Shown here: positions 1 to 8,900 of the stretch, piece by piece | Layout of the letters: each line of letters begins with the position of its first letter | How positions within the stretch are numbered: position 1 is the stretch's first letter | Assembly: GCF_000817735.3 (NCBI RefSeq) | Contig: NZ_JTJC03000002.1 | Coordinates: 248,001-312,000 of the forward strand | Direction: 5' to 3' | Length of the DNA stretch: 64,000 bases | DNA from: Scytonema millei VB511283 | Lineage (GTDB): Bacteria; Cyanobacteriota; Cyanobacteriia; Cyanobacteriales; Chroococcidiopsidaceae | Position numbers and translations under genes: made by a program | Notes under the pieces: model-generated | The model's input: only the letters and a program-made list of their open reading frames with translations | Told to the model about the DNA's origin: nothing | Database searches by the model: none

Positions 1-432
1 GAATTCTTGCAGCGCTAAAAGAGGCCAAAGAACAGCTTTCGTTATGGACTGTAATGCCAGCGGTAAATCGATAAAAATTTCTTTCATTTCAGGGTCGCTG
101 GCTGATTTAGTAGCACGGAGATAAGAGCGACCGCTCCAGCCGATAAAACCAGCCACGTACAAAAATAGACCAATGGGAGCTAAAACATCAGTAGCTCTAT
201 CTAAGCGATCGAGTGGCAAATGAGGTAAACCATCTGAACCGCAAAGTTCGTATTTTGCGTAAGCCTTAAATGGCTTATTGAAGTAATAAGTATCAGGAGC
301 ATTTTTCATCCGCGCCTGAAAAGCTGGCGATTTGCTACAAGGTACGAGAGTGCTGTTAGCCGCTGAAGCCGTAGGAATTGTACTGCCCCAAATTACAAAG
401 GCGATCGCTAGTGCAAATAATAACCGCCTCAT
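1..432 (-). CDS. psaF: Photosystem I subunit III PsaF (3' end beyond the window)
   Basis: PsaF is the lumen-exposed, membrane-anchored PSI subunit that helps dock plastocyanin or cytochrome c6. The ATG at 432 opens a frame that stays open to base 1 (144 codons; the family is about 165 aa, so roughly 20 residues are missing). Residues 1-24 form a signal peptide ending in TASA. Recognisable family signatures follow: LVPCSKSPAFQ, a second Cys in YELCGSDGLPHL, LDRATDVLAPIGLFLYVAGF and GWSGRSYLRATKSASDPEMK. The N-terminal third and the final visible stretch (SITKAVLWPLLALQEF) look more divergent from remembered PsaF sequences than the core. It lies 420 bp downstream of psaB on the same strand. psaJ, its usual partner, would be outside the window. 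Family assignment is firm; whether this is the main or an alternative copy is not known. Confidence 0.9.
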   Translation of the reverse strand, partial: MRRLLFALAIAFVIWGSTIPTASAANSTLVPCSKSPAFQARMKNAPDTYYFNKPFKAYAKYELCGSDGLPHLPLDRLDRATDVLAPIGLFLYVAGFIGWSGRSYLRATKSASDPEMKEIFIDLPLALQSITKAVLWPLLALQEF

Positions 433-821
433 GTTAATTCCAGTGTCTGTGTTTTCACTTTTTATGAACTGCATAGCATCATTAATGGTTATTTCTAGAG
501 GCGCGATCGCTCTTTTGTAGAGGCGATCGTCATTGTCTTTGGCAAGTATCCTAACAGACTCAAAATTCAATCTAATCTGATTTGATAAAAATTAAATTGT
601 CCTGACTACAAGATAAAAAACGTTTTGTATTTTATAACTTTACATATTATTTTTCAAGGTTCAAATCCTGACTGCAAAAGAATTTTAGAAATGCGAATCA
701 TCTCATAAACTTTTTTTGTAGCTTCATTTATGAAGAAAAAATCTCAACTCATCTAGTTATTTTCGTTTTCTTTACAACGCCAGCCGGGATGCGATCGCTC
801 GCGAACAACAGATATTTTTAT
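433..821. other. Intergenic region upstream of psaF
   Basis: AT-rich stretch between the psaB stop and the psaF start, the expected site of the psaF promoter and leader. A segment near 655-672 resembles a tRNA T-loop but has no supporting arms. No gene seen. Confidence 0.5.
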
Positions 822-846
822 GTAGGGTGGGAAATACCCACCCTAC
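822..846. repeat. GTAGGGTGGG palindrome after psaB
   Basis: A perfect inverted repeat (GTAGGGTGGG, 5-nt loop, CCCACCCTAC) lies seven bases beyond the psaB stop. A related palindrome is at 3627-3646 on the other side of psaB. It may act as a transcript-end hairpin for psaB, but as related copies recur it is better described as a small interspersed palindromic repeat. Confidence 0.7.
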
Positions 847-852
847 GCTCGA

Positions 853-3078
853 TTAACCAAACTTACCAGCAGTCGAAGCAATCACGAAAGCAGCATAAGT
901 GAGGACGTAGCCAACTGCAAAGTGAGCTAACCCCACAACGCGAGCTTGAACGATGGATAGAGCCACGGGCTTGTCTTTCCAGCGAATCAGGTTCGCAAGA
1001 GGTGTCCGTTCGTGCGCCCAGACCAAAGTTTCGATCAATTCTTGCCAGTAACCGCGCCAAGAAATCAGGAACATGAAACCAGTTGCCCAGACTAAGTGTC
1101 CCAACAGGAACATCCAAGACCAGACAGACAGGTTATTCATGCCATAGGGGTTATAGCCGTTAATCAACTGAGCTGAATACAGCCACAGGTAATCGCGCAA
1201 CCAACCCATGAGGTATGTCGAAGACTCGTTGAACTGAGCCACGTTACCTTGCCAAATTCCTAAGTGCTTCCAGTGCCAGTAGAACGTCACCCACCCAATC
1301 GTGTTCAGCATCCAGAATGCAGCCAGGTAGAAGGAGTCCCAAGCAGAGATATCGCAAGTGCCACCCCGACCGGGACCATCACAAGGGAAGGCATAGCCAA
1401 AGTCTTTCTTGTCTGGCATCAGCTTGGAACCGCGGGCATCTAAAGCGCCTTTGACTAATACCAACGTGGTTGTGTGTAAAGCGAGGGCAAATGCGTGGTG
1501 TACCAAGAAGTCACCAGGACCAATCGTCAAGAACAAAGAGTTCGTACCAGCATTGATCGCACCTAACCAACCAGGCAACCAGACGTTACCGTGATTGGGC
1601 CAAGCTGTTGTAGCGATACTATCTGGGTTAGACAACAGAGTATCGAAGCCGTACAAAACCTTACCGTGGGAAGCCTGAATGAACTGGGCGAACACGGGTT
1701 CGATTAGAATTTGCTTTTCGGGAGTACCGAAGGCAACGACGACATCGTTATGAACGTAAAGCCCTAGAGTATGGAAACCCAAGAAGAGCGATACCCAAGA
1801 CAGGTGAGAGATAATCGCCTCTTTGTGCTTCAGGACACGTTCTAATACGTTGCCCTTATTTTGCTCTGGATCGTAGTCCCGTACCCAGAAGATCGCTCCG
1901 TGGGCAAAAGCCCCCAGCATGATGAATCCAGCAATGTACTGGTGATGCGTGTATAACGCTGCCTGAGTCGTGTAGTCCTGCGCCATGAATGCGTAGGGAG
2001 GCAGGGAATACATGTGTTGTGCCACCAGCGAGGTGATGACCCCTAAGCAAGCCAAGTGCCAGCCGAGCTGGAAGTGGAGAGAGTTATTGTAGGTGTCGTA
2101 AATGCCTTGGTGAGGCATGTTGAACGGACCTTCTACCGGAACGCCAAAGAAGTTCTTGGCATTCATCATCTCTTTGATGCTGTGACCGATACCGAAGTTG
2201 GTACGGTACATGTGTCCGGCAACGATGAACAATACCGCGATCGCCAAATGATGGTGAGCGATATCCGTCAGCCATAAAGACTGAGTTTGAGGGTGGAAGC
2301 CACCTAAAAAGGTCAAGATAGCCGTCCCCGCACCCTGAGAGGTTCCAAATACATGATTGGCAGTGTCAGGGTTAGCAGCATAAGCCGCCCATTTCCCCGT
2401 AAAGAAGGGCGTTAGACCTTCTGGATGGGGTGGTGTAGTCAGAAAGTTATTCCAACCGACGTGCTGCCCGCGAGCCTCGGGAATAGCAACGTGAACCAGG
2501 TGTCCAGTCCAAGCTAAGGAGCTAACGCCAAACAATCCCGCTAGGTGATGGTTGAGGCGAGACTCCGCACTCTTAAACCAGGCAAGTCCTGGGCGGAATT
2601 TGGGCTGTAAGTGCAACCAGCCAGCTAGTAAGAATACCGAAGCTAGCAAGAGTAAAAACACCGAACCCATATAGAGGTCGTGGTTTGTCCGCATCCCGAT
2701 CGTGTACCACCAGTGATAAACACCGGAGTAGGAAATATCGACGGGATAGCTTGCCCCACCTTGGGTAAAAGCATCAACTGCGGCTTTACCGAATTGAGGG
2801 TCCCAAATTGCGTGAGCAATGGGACGGACGTGCAGTGGATCTTTTGTCCACTGCTCAAAATTTCCTTGCCAAGCTACGTGGAAGAGAAGGCTGGATGCCC
2901 AAAGAAAGATGATGGCAATGTGACCGAAGTGTGTAGCAAAAATCTTTTGATAAAGATTTTCCTCGGTCATTCCATCATGACTTTCAAAGTCGTGGGCGGT
3001 AGCAATCCCATACCATATCCGACGAGTGGTCGGGTCTTGTGCGAGATCTTGGCTAAATTTGGGAAATTTAGTTGCCAT
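853..3078 (-). CDS. psaB: Photosystem I P700 apoprotein A2 (PsaB), stand-alone copy
   Basis: PsaB forms the PSI reaction-centre heterodimer with PsaA, binding P700, the electron-transfer chain and the FX iron-sulfur cluster in the thylakoid membrane. The 741-aa frame is full length, from [19 protein letters not shown] to IASTAGKFG. The FX-ligand loop [13 protein letters not shown] is intact (Cys566, Cys575), as are the conserved TM blocks such as [11 protein letters not shown] and THHQYIAGF. The insertion [12 protein letters not shown] matches the longer PsaB form of filamentous relatives. A GGAGGA motif lies about 14 nt upstream of the ATG, a rather long spacing. psaA normally sits immediately upstream and is absent: 700 bp without a gene precede the start. 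This suggests a second copy comparable to PsaB2 of Nostoc, which is inference. No far-red cluster genes are seen nearby. Confidence 0.96.
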   Translation of the reverse strand: MATKFPKFSQDLAQDPTTRRIWYGIATAHDFESHDGMTEENLYQKIFATHFGHIAIIFLWASSLLFHVAWQGNFEQWTKDPLHVRPIAHAIWDPQFGKAAVDAFTQGGASYPVDISYSGVYHWWYTIGMRTNHDLYMGSVFLLLLASVFLLAGWLHLQPKFRPGLAWFKSAESRLNHHLAGLFGVSSLAWTGHLVHVAIPEARGQHVGWNNFLTTPPHPEGLTPFFTGKWAAYAANPDTANHVFGTSQGAGTAILTFLGGFHPQTQSLWLTDIAHHHLAIAVLFIVAGHMYRTNFGIGHSIKEMMNAKNFFGVPVEGPFNMPHQGIYDTYNNSLHFQLGWHLACLGVITSLVAQHMYSLPPYAFMAQDYTTQAALYTHHQYIAGFIMLGAFAHGAIFWVRDYDPEQNKGNVLERVLKHKEAIISHLSWVSLFLGFHTLGLYVHNDVVVAFGTPEKQILIEPVFAQFIQASHGKVLYGFDTLLSNPDSIATTAWPNHGNVWLPGWLGAINAGTNSLFLTIGPGDFLVHHAFALALHTTTLVLVKGALDARGSKLMPDKKDFGYAFPCDGPGRGGTCDISAWDSFYLAAFWMLNTIGWVTFYWHWKHLGIWQGNVAQFNESSTYLMGWLRDYLWLYSAQLINGYNPYGMNNLSVWSWMFLLGHLVWATGFMFLISWRGYWQELIETLVWAHERTPLANLIRWKDKPVALSIVQARVVGLAHFAVGYVLTYAAFVIASTAGKFG

Positions 3079-3779
3079 TTACTTTACTAAATCCTCCAAT
3101 TAGCTAATCCGTTGTTATTAATGTGAATTAGCAAAATAGTACAGACAAACGAAATCTCCCTCGGCATGAAGCCGAAGAGAAACTACTGTAATTAAATTCA
3201 CTAGATACCGTATTGAGGTGTAGTTTTAATAGCGCAATTCAATCGCTAGATGCAACAAAACTAACTTATTGCGAACAAAAATTCGCTCAGTCCTTGTGCA
3301 TTCGCACATAGAAGCATTATTAAATTATTTAGCGATTTATTAAGGCTAGTAAAGCGCTTTTCAAATTATGAAATTGCTTTTAGATTTATAAATTGAAGCG
3401 ACCTAGCTAAATCTGTCAAACCTTAATTCTGTTAAGCCTTTGCTGTTAACTCATAACTCCAGAGTGATGTTGCATTTGTTTAAGCAACCTTCTTAATTTG
3501 GCACTTTATGTTATGCCGCAGTGAGTTAACAACTCACGAGTGATTTATCAATTATATCCATAAATAATTCTAATATGCGATCGTTAGAATGCGTTCTAAA
3601 CGCTCTCTAGATAATTGAGTGAGGGCAGGTGGGCATTGCCCACCCTACGAAGAAAAATATAAATAATTCTAATCTGCTTCTCATGCGAGATCGCCAATAC
3701 ACATTCTATATCCTCTCTACATCACAAAGTTCAGTTTTATGAGTTAAATTGAGCATCCTAACTGTAGGCTGGTGTAGCA
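3079..3779. other. Non-coding region upstream of psaB
   Basis: About 700 bp with no credible gene, expected to hold the psaB promoter and leader. It contains the palindrome at 3627-3646. No psaA remnant is visible in any frame that could be followed. Confidence 0.55.
3627..3646. repeat. GGTGGGCATTGCCCACC palindrome
   Basis: Palindrome related to the one at 822-846 (shared GGTGGG/CCCACCCTAC). The two copies flank psaB at about 0.6 kb upstream and directly downstream. Confidence 0.65.
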
Positions 3780-4133
3780 ATGTATCATCAAAAATTCGAG
3801 CTAGCTAAGAATTATCTGCAAAAACTTCTTCAGCTAGCAGCAGATTATAAATATGGCGATGCTTCTTTAGCATATTGTAAAACTCTTTTGGCTTTACAAG
3901 ATACTGAAACTGCACAATTAGAACTCAGACAGCATGTCAAAATTTGGAACCATCCAGAAGCATATATTTTATTAGGTAGAATTTTAATTCAACGAGATAA
4001 TCTTCAAGAAGCACGAAATTATTTAGAGACGATAATTACTAGAGTCAAAGGCTCTACACATTTTCACTACAAACGCAATCGTCGCTTTATTGGGCAAGCA
4101 GAAAAGATATTGAGGGAAATTTGTAAGTCGTAA
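3780..4133 (+). CDS. Small TPR-like protein, possibly an N-terminally truncated remnant
   Basis: 117 aa, soluble, with helix-turn-helix periodicity of the tetratricopeptide type: YGDASLAYCKTLLALQDTET followed by HPEAYILLGRILIQRDNLQEA resemble two degenerate TPR units, and a basic tail follows (KRNRRFIGQAEKILREICKS). No clear ribosome-binding site precedes the ATG. The frame continues five codons upstream as AGVA before a stop, and AGVAMYHQKFELAKNYL itself looks like the middle of a TPR helix pair. The gene may therefore be the C-terminal part of a once longer TPR protein. Function unknown; TPR modules mediate protein contacts. Confidence 0.55.
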   Translation: MYHQKFELAKNYLQKLLQLAADYKYGDASLAYCKTLLALQDTETAQLELRQHVKIWNHPEAYILLGRILIQRDNLQEARNYLETIITRVKGSTHFHYKRNRRFIGQAEKILREICKS

Positions 4134-4304
4134 GTCGTAAGTTGGAATAAACTAATAACTGATAGCCGATCGCCGATCGATGACCAATAACTCTTCCTTT
4201 GGGTGTAAGCGAGTCAAAGAGAGCGATTTTAAGATTTAAGAGACGGCGATCGCAAAAATTTAAGTAGAACACTAAGCGACTGTAAGTCGCACCCACACAG
4301 AAAA

Positions 4305-4392
4305 AACCTGCCTCCGCAGGTTCAAAAACATTAGAATTCTCAGTCCGCGCAGGCGGACTTTGTTTGTGTGGTTCCACGAATTCTATTCGCCA
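4305..4392 (+). repeat. Double-hairpin interspersed repeat, copy R1
   Basis: Two hairpins: AACCTGCC/GGCAGGTT-type (4305-4322) and GTCCGC/GCGGAC-type (4343-4358). The second is followed by TTTGTTTGTGTGG and GAATTCTATTCGCC. The final block recurs at 43315-43326 and 48022-48035, and the second hairpin recurs inverted at 53038-53053 with a changed but still paired stem. It lies directly upstream of the membrane-protein pair. Confidence 0.7.
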
Positions 4393-4426
4393 GAACCTAT
4401 GATTAGATGTCAGTTTACCCTACCTC

Positions 4427-5101
4427 ATGATGAGCAGAAAGATTGGATTTTGGTTGCTGTGGCTAGGATTTATTACTTACGCTTTTGGGTTTGCGCCCCC
4501 CGATCGACCAGATACACTGGAATTAATTACAAATCTTTCTACAGGCAAGTGGGCGGGGATTAATCCTTTAGTTGTCTCCCTATTTAATCTGATGGGAGTT
4601 TTTCCGCTAATTTACAGTTGCTTGCTGTTTACTGACGGTAGAGGACAAAAGATTCCTGCCTGGATATTTGCAACTCTATCAATGGGTGTAGGCGCATTTG
4701 CTTTATTGCCTTATTTGGCATTGCGTCAATCAAATCCAACATTTCCTGGTCAGAAAAATCTGTTTCTCAAATTATTAGATGCGCGGCTAACTGGTGTTGT
4801 TTTAAGTATAGTTGCGATCGCATTGGTTGTATATGGTTTGGCTCAAGGAGATTGGGCAGATTTTATCCAGCAGTGGCAGACTAGCCGTTTTATTCATGTC
4901 ATGAGTTTGGATTTTTGCTTATTGTGTGTTTTATTCCCTGCTTTACTGGGGGATGATATGGCACGCAGAGGTATGAATAATTCGGTGATTTTTTGGCTGA
5001 CGGCGTTAATTCCTTTATTTGGCTCTTTAGTTTATTTATGCGTGCGTCCACCTCTACCAGAAGATAGTTCGGCAGTAGCGAGTCAGCAGGTAGTAACATG
5101 A
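4427..5101 (+). CDS. Integral membrane protein of unknown function, first of a tandem pair
   Basis: 224 aa with about five to six hydrophobic segments: IGFWLLWLGFITYAFGFAPP at the N-terminus, then VSLFNLMGVFPLIYSCLLF, IFATLSMGVGAFALLPYLAL, VVLSIVAIALVVYGLAQ, FCLLCVLFPALLGDDMARRG and a last helix ending near LVYLCVRPPLP. Two Met codons start the frame (4427 and 4430). It overlaps the next gene by 4 bp (ATGA), so translational coupling is likely. The downstream protein is its paralog: APP, LDxRxTG, GDW, MSLxFCLxC, FPxxLGDDMARRG and PLxGxLxYLCxRPP are shared. No enzymatic motif is recognised. Related proteins are widespread in cyanobacteria, but no function is assigned here. Confidence 0.85.
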   Translation: MMSRKIGFWLLWLGFITYAFGFAPPDRPDTLELITNLSTGKWAGINPLVVSLFNLMGVFPLIYSCLLFTDGRGQKIPAWIFATLSMGVGAFALLPYLALRQSNPTFPGQKNLFLKLLDARLTGVVLSIVAIALVVYGLAQGDWADFIQQWQTSRFIHVMSLDFCLLCVLFPALLGDDMARRGMNNSVIFWLTALIPLFGSLVYLCVRPPLPEDSSAVASQQVVT

Positions 5102-5751
5102 ATAGAAAAATTGCTTTATGGGCGATTTGGGCGAGTTTTCTCGCCTATGTATTGTTTCTTGCCCCACCAATTCACTGGCAAGAAAATTTGGATTTGTTGA
5201 TGAAAATATTGACGTTTCAGTGGACAAGTGTAAACCCAGTTATTCTATCTTTGTTTTCCTTAATTGGCGTTTGCATTGCTCTCTACAGTTGCGTGCTATT
5301 CTTCGATGGTAGGATGCAGAAATTACCGTTTTATCCTTTTGCGATCGCCTCTATAGGCACGGGGGTAATTGGTTTAATTCCTTATTTGGCTCTAAGGGAA
5401 GCAAATCAAGAGTTTAGAGGGCAGAAAGATACTTTTTTGCAGGTGTTAGATTCCCGCATTACAGGGTTATCTCTGACTTTATTTACTTTGAGTTTATTGG
5501 GGTTTGGAATTATTTTTGGTGACTGGGGAAATTATCTTCAGCAATTTCTAAGCGATCGCTTTATCAATGGCATGAGTTTAGCATTTTGCCTATTTTGCCT
5601 GTTATTCCCCACAGTCCTCGGTGATGACATGGCGCGGCGCGGATATTACAGCAATTCTCAGTTATTTTGGCTGGTTACCCTCATGCCATTACTCGGTCCC
5701 CTTGCCTACCTCTGCTGGCGACCACCCATTAAAGCAGGGAGCAGTTACTAG
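5098..5751 (+). CDS. Integral membrane protein of unknown function, paralog of the preceding gene
   Basis: 217 aa with the same topology and signature blocks as the upstream gene (LAPPIHW, LDSRITG, GDWGNYLQQFLSDRF, MSLAFCLFCLLFP, LGDDMARRGYY, CWRPP). Its ATG overlaps the upstream stop by 4 bp, so the two should be co-translated and may form a heteromer. The pair probably arose by tandem duplication: similarity extends over the whole length but the sequences are well diverged. Function unknown. The gene is followed directly by an inverted STRR hairpin that could end the transcript. Confidence 0.85.
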   Translation: MNRKIALWAIWASFLAYVLFLAPPIHWQENLDLLMKILTFQWTSVNPVILSLFSLIGVCIALYSCVLFFDGRMQKLPFYPFAIASIGTGVIGLIPYLALREANQEFRGQKDTFLQVLDSRITGLSLTLFTLSLLGFGIIFGDWGNYLQQFLSDRFINGMSLAFCLFCLLFPTVLGDDMARRGYYSNSQLFWLVTLMPLLGPLAYLCWRPPIKAGSSY

Positions 5752-5756
5752 TGACT

Positions 5757-5802
5757 AGTGGCTGGTGACTAGAAAAGAGTCTGGTTCCACTAGTCACCAG
5801 CC
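5757..5802. repeat. Inverted STRR hairpin (AGTGGCTGGTGACTAG)
   Basis: Left arm 5757-5772 pairs with 5790-5802 (CTAGTCACCAGCC), and further CCAGCCA units follow to 5812. This is the GACTAGTGGCTGGTG class of STRR arranged as a hairpin just after the membrane-protein pair. The same class recurs near 17030-17095, 27695-27715, 31068-31092 and 35827-35852. It could serve as a terminator for the pair, although no T-tract follows. Confidence 0.65.
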
Positions 5803-5890
5803 ACCAGCCACTCTCTACTTACCAGCAACCAACAACACATATAGTTCATGTGTACCATATAAGAAGTAGTTATCGGGAGAACGATGAGTT

Positions 5891-6271
5891 ATGGCAGTGG
5901 CAGAATTGCGAAAGAATGGGATGATGGCGCATCTTCTAGATGCCCTAGACGCAGGTGAGGATATCGGACACTACGGTAGGTTGGTGTTTGCAATGGTGGC
6001 GCGTCATTTTTTAAGCGAAGAAGAATTAATTAACTACCTGACTAAAGATAAAGACTGTAGTGAAACAGAAGCACGCAGCCTTTACCACCAGGTGCAAGCC
6101 AAAGACTACAATCCACCCAAACGGGAACGGATATTAGAATGGCAACAGCACCAAGATTTTCCGATTTGCCCCAATGCTGACGATCCTGATGCAGGTAATG
6201 TGTATAAGGATCTACAATTTCCAGAACACGTCTACGAACATATTTCAGAGTACTACGAACACAAACATTAG
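5891..6271 (+). CDS. Conserved-looking small soluble protein, function unknown
   Basis: 126 aa, acidic, without signal or membrane segment. The first half is helical (MMAHLLDALDAGEDIGHYGRLVFAMVARHFL; SEEELINYLTKD). The second half has CPNADDPDAGNVYKDLQFPE and an aromatic, acidic C-terminus (YEHISEYYEHKH). A GGGAGA element lies about 10 nt upstream of the ATG. The overall look resembles a small cyanobacterial conserved protein, but no catalytic motif can be named. Flanked by STRR-rich spacers, so probably monocistronic. Confidence 0.75.
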   Translation: MAVAELRKNGMMAHLLDALDAGEDIGHYGRLVFAMVARHFLSEEELINYLTKDKDCSETEARSLYHQVQAKDYNPPKRERILEWQQHQDFPICPNADDPDAGNVYKDLQFPEHVYEHISEYYEHKH

Positions 6272-6378
6272 AGGCGCTAGGGGCTAGAGTCAAGGCGAAT
6301 GAGAACAACTCTTTTACCTTTCACCTTTGACTCTTTCCCGACTCCCGACTCCCAACTCCCAACTCCCGTCCTTCAAAA

Positions 6379-8214
6379 ATGCCAAAGCCACGAAACATCC
6401 TGCGAAGACTGCTAGCACAATTGAAACAAGGATCGCAGGTGTTTCAGTATACGGGAAAGGCAGTAGGATTAGTTTGGCAGACAAGTCGCGCCCTAACTTT
6501 TGTTTTGGCGATTGTCACCGTAGTAGCGGGTTTACTCCCAGCCGCGATCGCCTATGTGGGTAAATTGATCGTAGATGGTGTAGTTTTAGCTCATCAGTCA
6601 GGGTTAGAACGCGATCGCCTAATTACACTAGGATACTTGGGAATTGAGGCGGTTTTAGTCGCATTACTAGCAGGAAGTCAGAGAGGATTGACTATATCTC
6701 AATCTCTATTGCGAGTCTTGCTGGGACAAAAAGTCAATCTATTAATTTTGCAGAAGGCGTTAACTTTAGATCTCGTTCATTTTGAAGACTCAGAATTTTA
6801 CGACAAGATGACTCGGGCGAGAAGAGAAGCTTCTAGTCGTCCGTTATCTTTAGTCAGTAGCACGTTTAGTATTGTCCAAAATGCGATTTCTCTTGTAACC
6901 TATGGCGGCTTGCTGCTACAGTTTTCTTTTTGGGCAGTCATAGTATTGTTGTTGTCAGCCGTACCTGCATTTGTTGCTGAGACGCGGTTTGCTGGGCAAG
7001 CTTTTCGCTTATTTCGTTGGCGTGCGCCGGAAACCAGGGAACAGACTTATTTAGAAACTCTGATCGCCCGCGAAGACTTTGCGAAGGAAGTGAAGTTATA
7101 TCAGTTGGGGGCGATGTTGTTAGAACGTTATCGTTCGACCTTCAATCGGTTATATGGGGAAGATCGAGATTTAACTCTACGGCGCGGTGTGTGGGGATAT
7201 TTATTAAGTTTGTTAAGTACGGCGACGTTTTATTTTGCCTATGCTTGGATAGTTATGGAAGCGATCGCCGGACGACTTTCACTTGGCGATATGACAATGT
7301 ATTTAATGGTTTTTCGCCAAGGACAAACGAGTTTTTCTAGTACTTTAACTAGTATTGGCGGAATGTATGAAGACAATCTTTATTTATCTAATTTATACGA
7401 ATTTTTAGAACAACCTATTGCTCTACCTAAAGGCAAAGCTACCCAAGGGTTAATCCCTGGTGATGGCATTCGATTTGAAAATGTCTCGTTTATTTATCCT
7501 GGTAGTAATAAACTTGCTTTGAACAATGTTTCGTTTCGGATTCGACCAGGAGAGAAACTGGCAATAGTTGGTGAAAACGGCTCTGGCAAAACGACTTTAA
7601 TTAAATTACTAACTCGATTATACAATCCAGATAAAGGGAAAATTTTACTCGATGGTTTAGACTTGCAAGCGTGGGATCTAGGAGTTTTACAAAGACGAAT
7701 TGGAGTCATATTCCAAGACTTTATCCGCTACCAATTTACTGTAGGTGAAAATATTGGTGTTGGTGATGTTACCCGCATTGAAGATAGAGATTTGTGGCAA
7801 GTAGCAGCAGACAAAGGAATGGCGCTACCTGTCATCGAACAGTTACCAGAAAGCTTTCAAACACAATTAGGTAAATGGTTTCGCGGCGGACAAGAATTAT
7901 CGGGAGGACAGTGGCAGAAAATAGCTTTGTCTCGCGCTTTTATGCGAAATAAAGCTGATATTTTAGTTTTAGACGAACCAACAGCCGCTATGGATGCGGA
8001 AGCAGAGTTTCAAATTTTTGAACGCTTGCGATCGCTAACTCAAAATCAGATGGCAATTCTGATCTCCCACCGCTTTTCTACCGTGAGAATGGCAGACAAA
8101 ATCATGGTTTTATCTGGGGGAAAAGTGGTAGAACAGGGAACCCACGAAGAATTATTGCAGGCAGGAGGACGTTATGCTCATCTATTTCGCCTGCAAGCAG
8201 CGGGATATCAATGA
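6379..8214 (+). CDS. ABC exporter half-transporter (fused membrane and ATPase domains)
   Basis: 611 aa. Residues about 30-340 form a type-I exporter membrane domain, starting with helices around ALTFVLAIVTVVAGLLPAAI. The ATPase follows: Walker A GENGSGKTT (about 398-406), a Q-loop in VIFQDFIRYQF, signature ELSGGQWQKIALSRA (about 505), Walker B ILVLDEPTAAMD (about 527) and switch His in LISHRFSTVRMAD (about 561). All catalytic elements look intact, so it should act as a homodimer or with a partner encoded elsewhere. The substrate cannot be read from the sequence; membrane domains of this kind occur in lipid, peptide and multidrug exporters. The ATG lies inside a spacer of CTCCCGACTCC-type STRR units. 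Confidence 0.92.
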   Translation: MPKPRNILRRLLAQLKQGSQVFQYTGKAVGLVWQTSRALTFVLAIVTVVAGLLPAAIAYVGKLIVDGVVLAHQSGLERDRLITLGYLGIEAVLVALLAGSQRGLTISQSLLRVLLGQKVNLLILQKALTLDLVHFEDSEFYDKMTRARREASSRPLSLVSSTFSIVQNAISLVTYGGLLLQFSFWAVIVLLLSAVPAFVAETRFAGQAFRLFRWRAPETREQTYLETLIAREDFAKEVKLYQLGAMLLERYRSTFNRLYGEDRDLTLRRGVWGYLLSLLSTATFYFAYAWIVMEAIAGRLSLGDMTMYLMVFRQGQTSFSSTLTSIGGMYEDNLYLSNLYEFLEQPIALPKGKATQGLIPGDGIRFENVSFIYPGSNKLALNNVSFRIRPGEKLAIVGENGSGKTTLIKLLTRLYNPDKGKILLDGLDLQAWDLGVLQRRIGVIFQDFIRYQFTVGENIGVGDVTRIEDRDLWQVAADKGMALPVIEQLPESFQTQLGKWFRGGQELSGGQWQKIALSRAFMRNKADILVLDEPTAAMDAEAEFQIFERLRSLTQNQMAILISHRFSTVRMADKIMVLSGGKVVEQGTHEELLQAGGRYAHLFRLQAAGYQ

Positions 8215-8277
8215 GCAAGTCAAAAGTTAAAAGTTAAAAGTCAAAACATGTATTGTACTAAATTCGCTCTCCGTTAG

Positions 8278-8307
8278 CCCCCCTTATCAAGGGGGGTTGG
8301 GGGATCT
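8278..8307. repeat. CCCCCCTTATCAAGGGGGG palindrome
   Basis: Six-bp G/C stem around TTATCAA followed by TTGGGGGATC. An inverted copy (GATCCCCCCAACC then a palindrome with TTTTTAA) lies at 37918-37946. Placed between the ABC exporter and the convergent mcdB candidate, it may also act as a bidirectional transcript end. Confidence 0.7.
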
Positions 8308-8393
8308 TCTGTGGCGTAGTCTCAAAGAACTGGTATTTAGAATTTCTATAGGAAACAAGCATACATTCTGTCTCCTGTCTCCTGTCTCCTTTT

Positions 8394-8900
8394 TCAATCA
8401 AACCAACCAATATCTTTATCTGAAAACGCAGATGATGACATGTCAGGTAAGGCGTAAGTTTGCACTGGTCTAGCTAAGGCAGAACTAACGGGTTTAGTAG
8501 CAGGTTTGGCAGCGGGTTTAGAGGCAGGCTTGGAGCTAGATTTAGAGTTAGTTTCTGTCAGTTTCAAAATCGTTTCTTTGGCTTGGTCGAGTTCTGCTTG
8601 CAACTTTTCAACTTTTTCAACTAAAGCTTTTTGGTCTTGGAGTTGCGATCGCAAATCTTCATTCTCTGTTTGGGCTGCTTCGAGCGCTGCTTGTATGTCT
8701 TTCACTGTGGTTTCCAGTTCGGCTTTAGTGGGACTGGTACGACGATGATTTGTGGCAGATTCAGAATTTGCAGATTCAGAATTTGTCTCTTCTGACGTGG
8801 GTTCCTCCACAACCAGTTTCGCTTCTACCGTAATCTCCTGCGGTTCGGCAGACTTTTGCGCCTCTTCTTTCAATAAATCGGATAGATTTTTTCTCACCAT
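8394..8900 (-). CDS. mcdB: Candidate carboxysome-positioning protein McdB (coiled-coil partner of the ParA-type ATPase)
   Basis: 168 aa. An N-terminal charged block (VRKNLSDLLKEEAQKS) is followed by an acidic disordered stretch with repeated SESAN-type residues, a central coiled coil (about 65-120: DIQAALEAAQTENEDLRSQL and EKLQAELDQAKETILKL), an SKPA/KPATK-rich linker, and a C-terminus ending DIGWFD. The terminal Trp, central coiled coil and charged disordered N-terminus are features reported for cyanobacterial McdB. Start 8900 is preferred because GGAGGAA lies 4-10 nt upstream; a longer form from 8912 is possible. The gene overlaps the stop of the upstream ParA-type gene by 7 bp. McdB would load on carboxysomes and stimulate McdA ATPase to space them over the nucleoid. 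The name rests on architecture and context, not on alignment. Confidence 0.6.
   Translation of the reverse strand: MVRKNLSDLLKEEAQKSAEPQEITVEAKLVVEEPTSEETNSESANSESATNHRRTSPTKAELETTVKDIQAALEAAQTENEDLRSQLQDQKALVEKVEKLQAELDQAKETILKLTETNSKSSSKPASKPAAKPATKPVSSALARPVQTYALPDMSSSAFSDKDIGWFD

Noticed and set aside
655-700. tRNA-like T-loop (GGTTCAAATCC)
   Set aside because: The flanking bases do not form a T-stem, and no acceptor, D or anticodon arm could be drawn upstream.
853-3078. Far-red photoacclimation (FaRLiP) psaB
   Set aside because: No psaA2, psaL2, psaI2 or rfp regulator gene is in view; the only other PSI gene is psaF.
5757-5812. Mobile-element terminal repeats at the STRR hairpin
   Set aside because: The arms consist of the GGCTGGTGACTAG STRR class found many times in the window, with no open frame between them.
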